A stretch of DNA of 64,000 nt from Marinomonas sp. IMCC 4694 (GCF_008122525.1 NZ_VSRV01000001.1:2604001-2668000), one strand, 5' to 3'. Shown: positions 6,661-15,981, numbered from the stretch's first letter. Notes: generated from the letters alone by a model not told the origin. Made by a program: numbers and translations.

Positions 6661-7623
6661 ATGTCATCGAGCCCTTTTCTCAACTTTATTAGAAGCGAAC
6701 TTCGCTTACGCGGTTATAGCTTAAAAACAGAAAAGTCTTATCTGTATTGGATTAAGTACTTCATTCGTTACCACCAGCTCAAACATCCAACCAACATGGG
6801 TTCAGAGGAAGTGCGCGATTTTTTATCATTTCTTGCAGTAGAAAAAAATGTTGCGGTTAATACTCAAAAAGTAGCATTAAATGCCCTCGCTTTTTTATAT
6901 AACAAACTATTAGATCAACCATTAGGTGATTTAGGTTTTCAACATGCTAAGCAAGGTAGGCGGCTACCCATTGTTTTGTCTCCTCCTGAAATACAAAGGA
7001 TACTTGCTACTCTGAATGAGCGAGACCACTTAATTTTTTCTTTATTGTATGGATCAGGGCTGAGAATTAGTGAATGTTTACGAATTCGTATTCAAGATAT
7101 TAATGTAGAGCAAAGTAGCTTAGCGATACGTTGTAGTAAGGGCAACAAGGACAGAACGACTGTTTTAAGTCGTAAATTAGCGAAATCGATCAATATCCAA
7201 AAAGCTTATGCCCAGAAGATCCAACAAGAGGATAACTCAAAAGGCTACGGCCCTTCTTTACCTGCTGCTTTAGGTAGAAAATACCCTAATGCTTTTCGAC
7301 AATTTAGCTGGATGTTTTTATTCCCTTCAGTATTTATTTGCTCTCATCCCGTGACAGGTGAATTATGTCGCCATCATTTGCATGAGTCCGTTCCTAGAAA
7401 AGTGTTAAAAAAAGCCGTGCGTGCAGCGAATATTTTAGACAAAAGGGTAAGTTGCCATACATTCCGTCATTCTTTTGCGACCCACTTACTAATGGCAGGG
7501 CGAGACATAAGAACCGTTCAAGAACTCCTAGGTCATAACGACGTGTCAACTACTCAGATTTATACACATGTGATTGGAGAGCATTTTGCAGGAACCAGTA
7601 GTCCAATTGACCAGCTGTTGTAA
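6661..7623 (+). CDS. intI: Integron integrase IntI (tyrosine recombinase)
   Basis: 320 aa from the ATG at 6661, which follows AAGGAG; an upstream TTG would place the promoter inside the gene. The N-terminal SAM-like domain begins FIRSELRLRGYSLKTEKSYL. The catalytic domain carries the Arg of box I (GSGLRISECLRIR), HTFRHSFATHLL (about residue 266) and the Tyr nucleophile in TTQIYTHV (about 300). The integron-specific insertion is present (RKYPNAFRQFSWMFLFPS ... GELCRHHLHES), which separates IntI from XerC/D. It recombines attC with attI, folding the bottom strand of attC as substrate. Regulation is by LexA (see box at 6615). The frame looks intact, so the integron is probably active. Confidence 0.95.
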   Translation: MSSSPFLNFIRSELRLRGYSLKTEKSYLYWIKYFIRYHQLKHPTNMGSEEVRDFLSFLAVEKNVAVNTQKVALNALAFLYNKLLDQPLGDLGFQHAKQGRRLPIVLSPPEIQRILATLNERDHLIFSLLYGSGLRISECLRIRIQDINVEQSSLAIRCSKGNKDRTTVLSRKLAKSINIQKAYAQKIQQEDNSKGYGPSLPAALGRKYPNAFRQFSWMFLFPSVFICSHPVTGELCRHHLHESVPRKVLKKAVRAANILDKRVSCHTFRHSFATHLLMAGRDIRTVQELLGHNDVSTTQIYTHVIGEHFAGTSSPIDQLL

Positions 7624-7771
7624 CATGGCCATTAATGAAGAACCAATGACCCTTGAAAAAAAAGTCAACAATGAGCTCTGTTTTGGAGTTAATAGTGGGA
7701 AAAAGCACCAAGGCACAGTCGGTGAGCGAGATCAAAAAATAATATCGCGTAAATAGGTTTTTTGGTTGGTC

Positions 7772-7840
7772 ACGGTGAACACACCGTCTTCCCCTTGTAG
7801 AGAAAAGGGGAAGAAACGGGTACTCGTATTCAACCCGTTT
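7772..7840. terminator. Three back-to-back hairpins between convergent intI and hisC
   Basis: Three inverted repeats abut without spacers: ACGGTG/CACCGT (7772-7787), CTTCCCCTT/AAGGGGAAG (7788-7813) and AAACGGGT/ACCCGTTT (7814-7840). They sit between two converging genes and probably end or protect both transcripts, although no U-tract follows them directly. Confidence 0.5.
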
Positions 7841-7873
7841 CGCGGTCAATTAAAGTGGATGATGGCGACGTGT

Positions 7874-8941
7874 TCAGGCAAGCAAGGCTTTCAATGCCGT
7901 GGTTAAGGCGGCCATTTCGGCGTCTGTGCCTATGGTGATGCGTAGGTAGTTGCCAATGCGTGGTTTGTGGCTACCAAAGAAGCGTACCAAGATGCCCTGT
8001 TCTTTTAGCGCAAGGTAAATCTGTTCGGCGTTTTTCTCTGGGTGGGTCACAAAGACGAAGTTGGTCGCCGATGGCAATACCGTAAAACCCAGCGCTTCTA
8101 ACTCTTTGACAGATTGCTCGCGTGTGGCGATGGTTTTGTCGCAGATTTCTTTTAGGTAGCTTTCGTCTTCTACTGCGGCAGTAGCGCCGGCCAAAGCGAT
8201 GCGGTCGATCGGATAAGAGTTGAAGGAGTTTTTTAAACGCTCTAGCCCTTCGATCAAATCAGGGTGTCCCAAGGCATAGCCAACACGAATCCCAGCTAAA
8301 GCGCGAGATTTTGACAGGGTTTGCACGACGAGAAGGTTCGGGTATTGATTCACCAACACAGAGGCACTTTGCGCGCCGAAATCCACATAAGCTTCGTCCA
8401 CCAGTACCACGACGTCTGGGTTGGCGTTCAGAATGGCTTCGATGTCGGCAAGCGGCAAGGCTTTACCTGTTGGCGCATTCGGGTTGGTCACGACCACGCC
8501 GGATACGTCTAGATTTTCATAATCTGTCGGTACGATGTTGAAATCATCGTCCAATGGGATCAAGTGAGGCTCAATGCTGTATAAACCCGCATAGACTTTG
8601 TAAAAACTGTAGGTGATATCCGCAAACGCCAATGGCTTGCCACCAGCAAAATACCCCATAAACGCCAGCGCCAATACTTCGTCGGAACCATTACCAACAA
8701 ACACCTGATCCGTGTTCAACGAATAGCTTTTTGCCAATGCTGTTTTCAGCGTAACGCCATTCGGATCAGGGTAAAGACGTAAACGCTCACTGACTTCTGC
8801 GGCCATGGCATCTAAGGCTTTAGAAGAAGGAGCATACGGGCTTTCGTTGGTGTTTAGCTTAATGTACTTTTTGTCTTGCGGTTGTTCGCCTGGCACATAA
8901 GGGTCAAGAGAAGCGATTTTATCTGTCCAAAAACGACTCAT
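7874..8941 (-). CDS. hisC: Histidinol-phosphate aminotransferase
   Basis: A 355-aa fold-type I PLP enzyme that converts imidazole-acetol phosphate plus glutamate to histidinol phosphate in histidine synthesis. Seen: LNTNESPYAPS near the N-terminus, FVGNGSDEVLAL (PLP phosphate region), VTNPNAPTGKAL, VVLVDEAYVDF, and the Schiff-base lysine at about 211 in QTLSKSRALAGIRVGY. The start at 8941 (MSRFWTDK) has GGAG six bases upstream; an upstream in-frame ATG would give a non-family leader. It stands apart from other his genes, downstream of lysS but separated by a terminator, so it likely has its own promoter. Confidence 0.95.
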   Translation of the reverse strand: MSRFWTDKIASLDPYVPGEQPQDKKYIKLNTNESPYAPSSKALDAMAAEVSERLRLYPDPNGVTLKTALAKSYSLNTDQVFVGNGSDEVLALAFMGYFAGGKPLAFADITYSFYKVYAGLYSIEPHLIPLDDDFNIVPTDYENLDVSGVVVTNPNAPTGKALPLADIEAILNANPDVVVLVDEAYVDFGAQSASVLVNQYPNLLVVQTLSKSRALAGIRVGYALGHPDLIEGLERLKNSFNSYPIDRIALAGATAAVEDESYLKEICDKTIATREQSVKELEALGFTVLPSATNFVFVTHPEKNAEQIYLALKEQGILVRFFGSHKPRIGNYLRITIGTDAEMAALTTALKALLA

Positions 8942-8995
8942 GGATGCTCCGTTGTACGTTAATAGTGGTACGTCATAATAGAGGGTAAAAACAAA

Positions 8996-9019
8996 ATAAG
9001 GCCTCAAAAGAGGCCTTAT
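8996..9019 (-). terminator. Rho-independent terminator after lysS
   Basis: The perfect inverted repeat ATAAGGCCTC-AAAA-GAGGCCTTAT is followed on the minus strand by TTTTGTTTTT. It ends the prfB-lysS transcript before hisC. Confidence 0.88.
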
Positions 9020-9056
9020 CAATACATTAATCTGTCAGTCACTGCCCGGCCTTGGA

Positions 9057-10559
9057 TCAGTCCTGAGGCTTCATATGTGGGAACAACAAGACATCACGAA
9101 TAGACGGCGCATCGGTGAACAACATCACCAAACGATCGATACCGATACCTTCACCCGCGGTTGGTGGCAAGCCGTATTCTAGGGCATTGATGTAGTCCGC
9201 ATCGTAATGCATGGCTTCGTCATCACCGGCGTCTTTTTCGGCGACTTGACGCATAAAACGTTCCGCTTGGTCTTCTGGATCATTTAACTCCGAGAAACCA
9301 TTGGCAATTTCACGACCACCGACAAAGAATTCAAAGCGATCGGTAATAAAGTCATTGTGATCGTTACGACGCGCAAGCGGCGAGACTTCCGCTGGGTATT
9401 CGGTAATAAAGGTCGGTTGATCGAGCTTGTGCTCCGCCGTTTCTTCAAAGATTTCTGTCCACAACTTGCCCAAGCCCCAAATCGGTTTCACGTCGATTTT
9501 TAGGTTCTTAGCCACCACAGTGGCTTTTTCGATGGTACTAACATCGTCCGCGGTCAACTCTGGGTTGTAATGCAGAATCGAATCCAACATGGTCATACGA
9601 ACAAACGGCGCACCAAAGTCGTATTCTGACCCTTGGTACGTCACGGTTGTGGTGCCCAATACTTTCTCAGCCACTTCACGCAACATGGCTTCAGTAAGGT
9701 CCATCAGATCTTTGTAGTCGGCGTAGGCTTGGTAGAACTCGATCATGGTGAATTCTGGGTTATGGCGAGTCGAGGTGCCTTCGTTACGGAAGTTACGGTT
9801 GATCTCGAACACACGCTCAAAACCACCCACAACCAAACGCTTCAAGTAAAGTTCTGGGGCGATGCGCAAGTACATGCTCATGTCCATCGCATTGTGGTGC
9901 GTGACGAAAGGACGCGCCGACGCACCACCTGGAATGGTTTGCAGCATAGGCGTTTCCACTTCCATGAAACGACGATCTTCTAAGAAGCGACGAATCGTAG
10001 AAATGATTTTAGAACGCATTTGGAAAGTGGCACGAGACTCTTCGTTAACGATCAAATCCACGTAGCGTTGGCGGTAACGCATTTCCATGTCAGACAAGCC
10101 ATGATGCTTATCTGGCAAAGGACGCAAAGCTTTGGTTAACAATTGCGCTTCTTGCATGTCGATGTACAAATCGCCTTTACCGGATTTGTGTACAGGGCCA
10201 GAAATACCGATGATATCGCCCAAATCCCATCTTTTTTGATCAGCAAGCAATTCTGGAGACAAGGCTTTACGGTTTACGTATGCCTGAATTTGTCCTGTCA
10301 TGTCTTGCAACAACATGAAAGCGCCACGGTTACGAACGATACGACCCGCGATGCTGACTTTATGGTCTTTTTCTTCTAAGTCGGCTTTCTCGTGCTCACC
10401 AAATTCGGCTTGTAAGTCAGCCGCGTACGCATCAGGGCGAAACGTGTTTGGGTAGGCATTGCGCTCGGTGCGAATGGCCGCTAATTTGCTGCGACGTTCT
10501 GCGACTAATCGGTTGTCATCGGATTGTGCTGTGGATTCTGTGTTGTTTTCGTTAGCCAT
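9057..10559 (-). CDS. lysS: Lysyl-tRNA synthetase, class II
   Basis: 500 aa, the usual length. It charges tRNA-Lys with lysine in the cytosol. An N-terminal OB-fold anticodon-binding domain (about 60-150, [18 protein letters not shown]) precedes the class II catalytic core. Motif 1 surrounds the [16 protein letters not shown] segment, motif 2 is [20 protein letters not shown], and motif 3 is [11 protein letters not shown] near the C-terminus. It lies 47 bp downstream of prfB, the classic prfB-lysS pair, and is probably co-transcribed. Confidence 0.97.
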   Translation of the reverse strand: MANENNTESTAQSDDNRLVAERRSKLAAIRTERNAYPNTFRPDAYAADLQAEFGEHEKADLEEKDHKVSIAGRIVRNRGAFMLLQDMTGQIQAYVNRKALSPELLADQKRWDLGDIIGISGPVHKSGKGDLYIDMQEAQLLTKALRPLPDKHHGLSDMEMRYRQRYVDLIVNEESRATFQMRSKIISTIRRFLEDRRFMEVETPMLQTIPGGASARPFVTHHNAMDMSMYLRIAPELYLKRLVVGGFERVFEINRNFRNEGTSTRHNPEFTMIEFYQAYADYKDLMDLTEAMLREVAEKVLGTTTVTYQGSEYDFGAPFVRMTMLDSILHYNPELTADDVSTIEKATVVAKNLKIDVKPIWGLGKLWTEIFEETAEHKLDQPTFITEYPAEVSPLARRNDHNDFITDRFEFFVGGREIANGFSELNDPEDQAERFMRQVAEKDAGDDEAMHYDADYINALEYGLPPTAGEGIGIDRLVMLFTDAPSIRDVLLFPHMKPQD

Positions 10560-10606
10560 GATTTTGCTATCTACTCTTTTAAATATTCTAAATAAGAAAC
10601 AGTGCG

Positions 10607-11702
10607 TTACAGACCTTGCTTCAAGCTGGCAATAATAAACTGGTCTAAATTGCCATCCAGCACGGCGCCCGTGTTAGAGGTTTCTACGCCGGTACGCAAA
10701 TCTTTAATGCGCGACGCATCCAATACGTAAGAACGAATCTGGCTACCCCAACCAATGTCGGATTTGCTGTCTTCCACGGCTTGCGCGGCTTCGTTACGTT
10801 TCATCATTTCAAACTCGTACAATTTGGCACGAAGTTGTTTCATGGCGAAATCGCGGTTGGCGTGTTGCGAACGCTGATTCTGACATTGCACCACGATGCC
10901 CGTTGGCACGTGAGTAATACGAACGGCGGAATCTGTGGTGTTTACGTGCTGACCACCCGCACCGGATGAACGGTAGGTATCGGTACGAATGTCCGCAGGG
11001 TTAATCTCGATGTCCACGTTATCGTCAATTTCAGGCGACACAAACACAGAAGCAAACGAGGTATGACGACGGTTGCCCGAGTCAAACGGTGATTTTCGCA
11101 CCAAACGATGCACACCTGTTTCCGTACGTAACCAGCCAAAGGCGTATTCGCCTTCAAAACGAATGGTCGCCGACTTAATACCGGCCACGTCACCCGCTGA
11201 AACTTCCATCAGCTCGACTTTAAAGCCCTTGTCTTCGCCCCAACGCAAATACATGCGCAGCAAAATGTTGGCCCAATCTTGGGCTTCGGTACCACCAGAG
11301 CCGGACTGAATGTCCAAGAAGGCGCTATTTTCGTCCATCTCATGGGAGAACATACGACGGAACTCTAACTTAGCCAGCAGAGCCTCTAGCTCTTCCAGTT
11401 CAAGTTGCACCGCTTCTACGGAGTCCTCGTCGTCTTCTTCGACCGCAAGGTCTAGCAGTTCTTTGGCGTCGTTTACACCGGACTCCATGCTGTCTAATGT
11501 CTCAACAACCGCCTCTAATGCAGCACGCTCTTTGCCCAGCTTTTGGGCGTAGTCTGGATCGTTCCAAATCGCAGGATCTTCCAGTTCTCGGTTAACTTCC
11601 TCTAAGCGTTCTTTCTTTGACTCGTAGTCAAAGATACCCCCGAAGGGTTAAAGCACGGGCAGAAAGGTCTTTTATCTTAGAAAGTATCGGGTTTATTTCC
11701 AT
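10607..11702 (-). CDS. prfB: Peptide chain release factor 2, with programmed +1 frameshift
   Basis: RF2 recognises UGA and UAA stop codons and releases the peptide. The reading frame begins at the ATG at 11702 and runs 24 codons to an in-frame UGA at 11628-11630. Just before it the mRNA reads GGGGGUAUCUUUGAC, the classical Shine-Dalgarno-like element plus CUU slip site, so a +1 shift continues into the long frame. That frame holds the anticodon-like SPF tripeptide ([15 protein letters not shown]) and the GGQ loop ([14 protein letters not shown]). The total is about 364 residues. RF2 shortage increases the shift, giving autoregulation. lysS follows. Confidence 0.96.
11622..11646 (-). promoter_or_regulatory. 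prfB +1 frameshift site
   Basis: On the minus strand CGGGGGTATCTTTGACTACG combines an internal Shine-Dalgarno (GGGGG), the CTT slippery codon and the TGA stop in the spacing conserved across bacterial prfB genes. Confidence 0.95.
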
Positions 11703-11846
11703 ATTGGCGTCAATTTGCTATAAACAGTGTGAATAAAAGTGATTCGGAATTGTAACGAATTTACTCGCAGCATAAAATGCCATTCGCTACCCAATGATGG
11801 AAAAACAGACCATTTTTTGTGGGCCTTGCTATCAAATGGAGTCAAT

Positions 11847-12146
11847 ATGGATAAGCCAACCGTTACCGTCGCCATACTGGGACAAAATTATAAGATAAAT
11901 TGCCCTAAAGGGCACGAAGCCGATTTAAAAGAAGCGGCCGAGTATTTAAACAGTCAAATGCGTGAAATCAAAGCCAGCGGTAAAATTGCTGGGCTTGAAA
12001 AAATCGCTGTGCTCGCGGCATTGAATATTACTCACGATATGCTGTCCAACCAAAAATACACGCGCGCTAATGAGCAACAACTGCGGGAACTGACATCACA
12101 GCTTGATAACGCTTTAACCCATCAAACGAAATTGGTTAATGAATAA
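11847..12146 (+). CDS. zapA: Cell division protein ZapA
   Basis: This 99-aa cytosolic protein bundles and stabilises FtsZ filaments at mid-cell. The N-terminal globular part (KPTVTVAILGQNYKINCPKG) is followed by a coiled-coil helix with LEKIAVLAALNITHDML, typical of ZapA. The ATG at 11847 has GGAG seven bases upstream. It stands upstream of 6S RNA and fau, the conserved gammaproteobacterial order, and is divergent from prfB. Confidence 0.93.
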   Translation: MDKPTVTVAILGQNYKINCPKGHEADLKEAAEYLNSQMREIKASGKIAGLEKIAVLAALNITHDMLSNQKYTRANEQQLRELTSQLDNALTHQTKLVNE

Positions 12147-12263
12147 TCAAACTCCGTGTATTCTTTGATCGACTTTTTTGATTGCAAGCGAATAACGCGA
12201 ATTTTATTCATACACGCCAGAAGACAAGCCGCACTAATAAGTGATTTACGCGGTAAAGTATTT

Positions 12264-12269
12264 TATACT
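12264..12269 (+). promoter_or_regulatory. Putative -10 element of the 6S RNA promoter
   Basis: TATACT lies seven bases before the inferred 5' end of 6S RNA. The -35 region (about 12241) is poor. Confidence 0.55.
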
Positions 12270-12276
12270 GGCACTC

Positions 12277-12451
12277 GTTTCCTGGGTTGTTCGAAGCGGC
12301 TTAACGCCCTTGAGCCTATGAGTAATACCCTGGAAAGAGCCTGTTGGTTTGGTGTGCATGTCCGTGCGTCGGAAAGCCTAAAGAGTCACAGTTCTTTCCA
12401 CCTTGAACCACTGGGTTCAAGGCCAATAGCCGAAACGGCAACTTGGGAAAC
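12277..12451 (+). ncRNA. ssrS: 6S RNA
   Basis: A regulator of RNA polymerase: it mimics an open promoter and sequesters the sigma-70 holoenzyme in stationary phase. The ends pair (GTTTCCTGGGTTG with CAACTTGGGAAAC) to make the closing stem. The internal features match the E. coli molecule: TTCGAAGCGGC near the 5' side, CATGTCCGTGCGTCGG in the middle, and CACCTTGAACCACTGGGTTC-AAGG near the 3' side. Its position between zapA and fau is diagnostic. About 175 nt. Confidence 0.93.
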
Positions 12452-12457
12452 ACTTTT

Positions 12458-13039
12458 ATGATCTCACCCCTCGACTTTAGACAGGCGCTTCGTCGCGATT
12501 TACGACACGCGAGAAGAAATTTATCCACAAATGAACAATACGGCGCAGCTCTTGGTTTGCTGTCATGTTTTGTGGGTCAGCTTGCGACGCTTAACCACGC
12601 TCAACGAATCGCTTTTTACCTCAGCAATGACGGTGAAATATCGCCTCACTTGTTATGCTATTACTGTTGGAAACACAACATCCAGACATATCTTCCTGTT
12701 CTAAATGGAAAACAACTTGTTTTTGCGAGTTATACAAAAGAGACCACTTGGCAAGAAAATCAATTTGGCATTAAAGAGCCGATAAACACACAGCGCCTTT
12801 CAGGCGATGAGCTGGACATGGTGTTTTTGCCTTTGGTCGGCTTCGATGCAAAAGGCGGTCGCCTAGGCATGGGCGGCGGCTTTTATGACAGAACATTCGA
12901 GAACAAAAAAGCCGACACAAGCCCTATGTTAATTGGCCTAGCTCATGACATTCAAGAAGTAAGCCGCTTAACGGTAGAAAGCTGGGATGTACCGTTACAG
13001 GCCATTATGACGCCAAGCCAGTATATTGTTATCAAATAA
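12458..13039 (+). CDS. fau: 5-formyltetrahydrofolate cyclo-ligase
   Basis: A 193-aa cytosolic enzyme (YgfA) that converts 5-formyl-THF to 5,10-methenyl-THF with ATP. The family signature GRLGMGGGFYDRTF lies near residue 138, after MVFLPLVGFDAKG; the N-terminal basic helix FRQALRRDLRHARRNL is typical. The ATG at 12458 is just past the 6S RNA 3' end; an upstream TTG would start inside the RNA. It is probably co-transcribed with ssrS and processed, as in E. coli. Confidence 0.93.
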   Translation: MISPLDFRQALRRDLRHARRNLSTNEQYGAALGLLSCFVGQLATLNHAQRIAFYLSNDGEISPHLLCYYCWKHNIQTYLPVLNGKQLVFASYTKETTWQENQFGIKEPINTQRLSGDELDMVFLPLVGFDAKGGRLGMGGGFYDRTFENKKADTSPMLIGLAHDIQEVSRLTVESWDVPLQAIMTPSQYIVIK

Positions 13040-13062
13040 CAGAAGGTTATTTAAACCGCTTA

Positions 13063-14493
13063 TCAAAAAACAAAACTGTATCCCGCAGACAAAAACACGC
13101 CACTGTTGCCTGCCTCATTCTCTGGGGCGTAGGCCACATCAAAGTCCAAACGACGGTAAAAAGTTAGCCCTGCTGTGTAGTAGTTCAACTCGTTGCCGAC
13201 AAGGTTACGTCTTACGCCAATTCTCATACCAGGTAATACCCAGTTATCGCTAAAATACGCCAGTGAAGCCACGGCCCACTGATACTCATCGCCCAGCGGG
13301 TCTTTGATTGGGTTGACATCGTACGAACCCGAGATGGAAAAATGCTGATCCTTGCTTTTCAATGCAGCATCCAATGTGGCTTGCTTCTCCATGGTGTAGG
13401 TTTCATTTAATGACAACCCACTGCTCCGCGCAAACTTAAGCGCCGCTTCGCAGCTACTCTTATCTGCGCCAGTGTATGCAGCACAGTTGCTGCTCAAACC
13501 TTTGTAGTCAAACTCGGGCTCATTAATATTCGCGACAGACAAACCTAACTGATAATTACGACCCGTTAACATCAACCCTAAGTCCAGAGACACCTCTGAA
13601 GAGACCGCCTGCCGGCTTAAAAAAAAGTCACTGTAGGACACACTCGAATCATCTTCTTCGGTCAATACCGTCAGTTTCTGGTCCAAAGCAAGACGGTGAT
13701 AATTCAGTCGCCCACCAATAATAAGCGCACTGCTTTGTGTTCGAGACACCATTTCACTGTAACCAAGGCTGAAGTGGTAGTCCGATGCTCGTTTTAGATA
13801 CAAAGAGGTATCCGATTCAAGACCAACATCGCTCACATCCACTGCACTAAGATCGGTTATGGAGGTCACAGACTCTAAGGCACTGACACCGGTTAGTGTC
13901 AGTTCATCCGCCAATATACTGGCACGACCCACCAGCGACGCGGTTGCATCAAGCATAAACACGCCTCGACGCCTAGTTTTATAGATAATCGGTAAAAAAG
14001 GCCCTTGCGCCGTAGTGGCAAATTTCACATACGCGGTTTCGCTAATGTCTGAAATAACCGCATCAGACTCATCAAGAGAGCCGTTTATGTCCGCCAAGAC
14101 ATCGGAAATTTGAGAAACAACATACGCATCCGCTGCCGCTTGCCCTTGGCTATTAAACCGACTTTGCGCTTCTGTTTTGATCGCATCAATATCAATACGA
14201 TTTACAAAATCTTCATCAAAAATATCAGCAAGCTCATCGAGCTTATCGTTTAAATCAGTGATACCTCCACCCTCGATCGCAATCCCTAAAGGCCCCAACA
14301 GCCCCACTCTGAAGCCTTGTAAATTCGCCATCAAATAAGAAGACGCTGGATTGCCAGAGGCCGTTGATAAAGCATGTCGACTACCATAACCACCCAGTAC
14401 GGTACTGGAACCAATAGGCTGATAAATATAAGGCGACGCCGATACAGAAACACTGAGGATACTTAGGCCCAAACATGCCAGAGATTTTTTCAT
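13063..14493 (-). CDS. TraF-like outer-membrane protein (paralogue 1)
   Basis: 476 aa with a signal peptide (KKSLACLGLSILSVSVSA). It then follows the pattern of the chromosomal 'conjugal transfer TraF' (TraF_2) family: QPIGSSTVLGGYGSRHALSTASGNPA at the N-terminus, VGLLGPLGIAIEGGGI, many amphipathic beta strands, and a C-terminal strand ending in Phe (LSAGYSFVF). It is presumably an outer-membrane barrel; despite the name there is no conjugation gene nearby. It is 110 bp downstream of a paralogue with the same motifs, so the pair arose by tandem duplication. Its role is unknown. Confidence 0.78.
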   Translation of the reverse strand: MKKSLACLGLSILSVSVSASPYIYQPIGSSTVLGGYGSRHALSTASGNPASSYLMANLQGFRVGLLGPLGIAIEGGGITDLNDKLDELADIFDEDFVNRIDIDAIKTEAQSRFNSQGQAAADAYVVSQISDVLADINGSLDESDAVISDISETAYVKFATTAQGPFLPIIYKTRRRGVFMLDATASLVGRASILADELTLTGVSALESVTSITDLSAVDVSDVGLESDTSLYLKRASDYHFSLGYSEMVSRTQSSALIIGGRLNYHRLALDQKLTVLTEEDDSSVSYSDFFLSRQAVSSEVSLDLGLMLTGRNYQLGLSVANINEPEFDYKGLSSNCAAYTGADKSSCEAALKFARSSGLSLNETYTMEKQATLDAALKSKDQHFSISGSYDVNPIKDPLGDEYQWAVASLAYFSDNWVLPGMRIGVRRNLVGNELNYYTAGLTFYRRLDFDVAYAPENEAGNSGVFLSAGYSFVF

Positions 14494-14550
14494 ACGATAT
14501 TCATACCCATTTCTTCTTATTTACTCGACACATTAGATAAATAAGACCAT

Positions 14551-14587
14551 AAAAAAGCCGAGAACTTAAACAGTTATCGGCTTTTTT
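14551..14587 (-). terminator. Terminator between the two TraF-like genes
   Basis: AAAAAAGCCGA and TCGGCTTTTTT form a long stem with a 15-nt loop and T-runs on both sides. The two paralogues are therefore probably separate transcripts. Confidence 0.8.
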
Positions 14588-14602
14588 ACTAAAAACTTTA
14601 CC

Positions 14603-15886
14603 TTAGAACGCTGTGTCATACCCAATAGAAACATAGCCACTACGAGGCAATTCGTCACCGTTCTCATCTTCAACGGTTTCTAATGCGACCGCAAGGTCAA
14701 TATTCAAACGTTTTAGAAAGGTTAAACCAAAAGTAGCATAGCTCAACTCAGTGCCAGCCATGTTTTGACGATAACCAGCGCGAAGGCCTGGTAAATAGTG
14801 CGAATCACCATAATAAGACAGAGAGGCCGCTGCCCATTGATATTCATCACCAACCGCGTCTTGAACTTCGTTTGCATCATAAGACAACCCCAGGGTTACT
14901 TGCTTGCCTTTCGTTGATACAGCGAGGTCTAACGTCGTTTGCATTTCCATCACGTATTTGCGGCTGGCGTTCAATTTACCCGAGGCGATAAGGTTTTTAG
15001 CGGCATCACAACTTCTTGTCGAACAATTTTGATTAATCGTGGCACTATCAAATTCAGGCTCATTGACATTGGCCAGCGTTAGTCCAACCTGATAATTATT
15101 CGAAACCCAAAGCGCTCCTAAATCGATACCAATGTCTGTTGAAGAAACAGCATCGTCTGAAATAGCGTCTGAAACGGCATCACCAACGTCGGCAGAGCTG
15201 TCATCCAATGCTACAACAGCGCGACCCAATGACACATTATGCAAGGTACCTTTAACACCACCAATCAAGGCTCCATGTGTGTTTTCCCACATTGATTGAC
15301 TGTAACCCAACCCGATTTGTAAATCCGTCGCGGTACTTGCGCTGAAGGACGTATCTGACTCTAAACCTGTGTTTGTATTATTAACGCGCACACTGTCGGA
15401 AATAACATTCGCCTTTGCTACCGCTGAAATGCTGGCGTCCAACATGAAAGCGCCTTTACTATCCGTCTTATAAATAAGAGGCATAAACGGCACCTGTGCG
15501 CTCAATGAGGTTTTGATGTACGCAGTCTCATCAATGCCATTCAAGATACCATTTGCTTTGTTCAACGCCGCTTGGGCTTGTGGAGCGTTGGTATAAGTCG
15601 CATCCAGTATGTCTTCAATGTCTTCCGCACGATCGCCTAAGTCACTGATGTCTCCCATTTCAACGCCAACACCAATAGGACCTATAATACCGAATCGAAA
15701 ATTATCATCGTCTTCTTGGTTTACCATAATAAAAGGCGCCGCTGGGTTTGAAAACACCGTTGCAAGCGCCCTTTGATTTGGTGCACTGCTTAGCGTAAAA
15801 CTAGAGCCTATTGGCTGATTCACGGGCATGGCAGCGAATACGGCGGTGCTGAATAAACTACTTGAAATGAGAACGAGCTTTTTCAT
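14603..15886 (-). CDS. TraF-like outer-membrane protein (paralogue 2)
   Basis: 427 aa, signal peptide KKLVLISSSLFSTAVFA|AMP. It shares with its neighbour QPIGSSFTLSSAPNQRALATVFSNPAAP, the GIIGPIGVGVEMGDISDL block, NYQVGLTLANVNEPEFD (the other has NYQLGLSVANINEPEFD) and DEYQWAAASLSYYGD. It ends in an aromatic beta strand (SIGYDTAF). It is shorter mainly in the helical segment after residue 70. Function inferred only as an outer-membrane barrel of the TraF_2 type. Confidence 0.78.
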   Translation of the reverse strand: MKKLVLISSSLFSTAVFAAMPVNQPIGSSFTLSSAPNQRALATVFSNPAAPFIMVNQEDDDNFRFGIIGPIGVGVEMGDISDLGDRAEDIEDILDATYTNAPQAQAALNKANGILNGIDETAYIKTSLSAQVPFMPLIYKTDSKGAFMLDASISAVAKANVISDSVRVNNTNTGLESDTSFSASTATDLQIGLGYSQSMWENTHGALIGGVKGTLHNVSLGRAVVALDDSSADVGDAVSDAISDDAVSSTDIGIDLGALWVSNNYQVGLTLANVNEPEFDSATINQNCSTRSCDAAKNLIASGKLNASRKYVMEMQTTLDLAVSTKGKQVTLGLSYDANEVQDAVGDEYQWAAASLSYYGDSHYLPGLRAGYRQNMAGTELSYATFGLTFLKRLNIDLAVALETVEDENGDELPRSGYVSIGYDTAF

Positions 15887-15981
15887 GATTTTGTCCTTAA
15901 TAAATCAAAGAATGGGAACAGACAGCAGTAAATAAATACGCTTGGATTAATTGTATACACATTATTTACCTATTTCATACA

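Larger units (their letters stand above)
1..7623. mobile_element. Chromosomal integron, attI-proximal part (array continues past left edge)
   Basis: An integron-type tyrosine recombinase gene on the plus strand is divergent from a row of minus-strand cassettes. Eight attC sites and one attI-like core give cassette boundaries (cut in G^TT, minus strand) near 26, 730, 2173, 3096, 3730, 4142, 4888, 5592 and 6333. The complete cassettes are therefore about 741, 704, 746, 412, 634, 923, 1443 and 704 bp, counted from the attI side. The cassettes look visibly AT-richer than the housekeeping DNA that follows. The general layout (intI, divergent array) is that known for Vibrio-type and class 1 integrons. 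The array's total length cannot be seen here. Confidence 0.93.

Noticed and set aside
7550..7849. Overlapping small ORFs on both strands after intI
   Set aside because: They overlap the integrase end and the triple hairpin, with no ribosome site or conserved pattern.
11073..11552. Plus-strand ORFs inside prfB, including a serine-rich one
   Set aside because: They are antisense shadows of the acidic N-terminal coding region of RF2.
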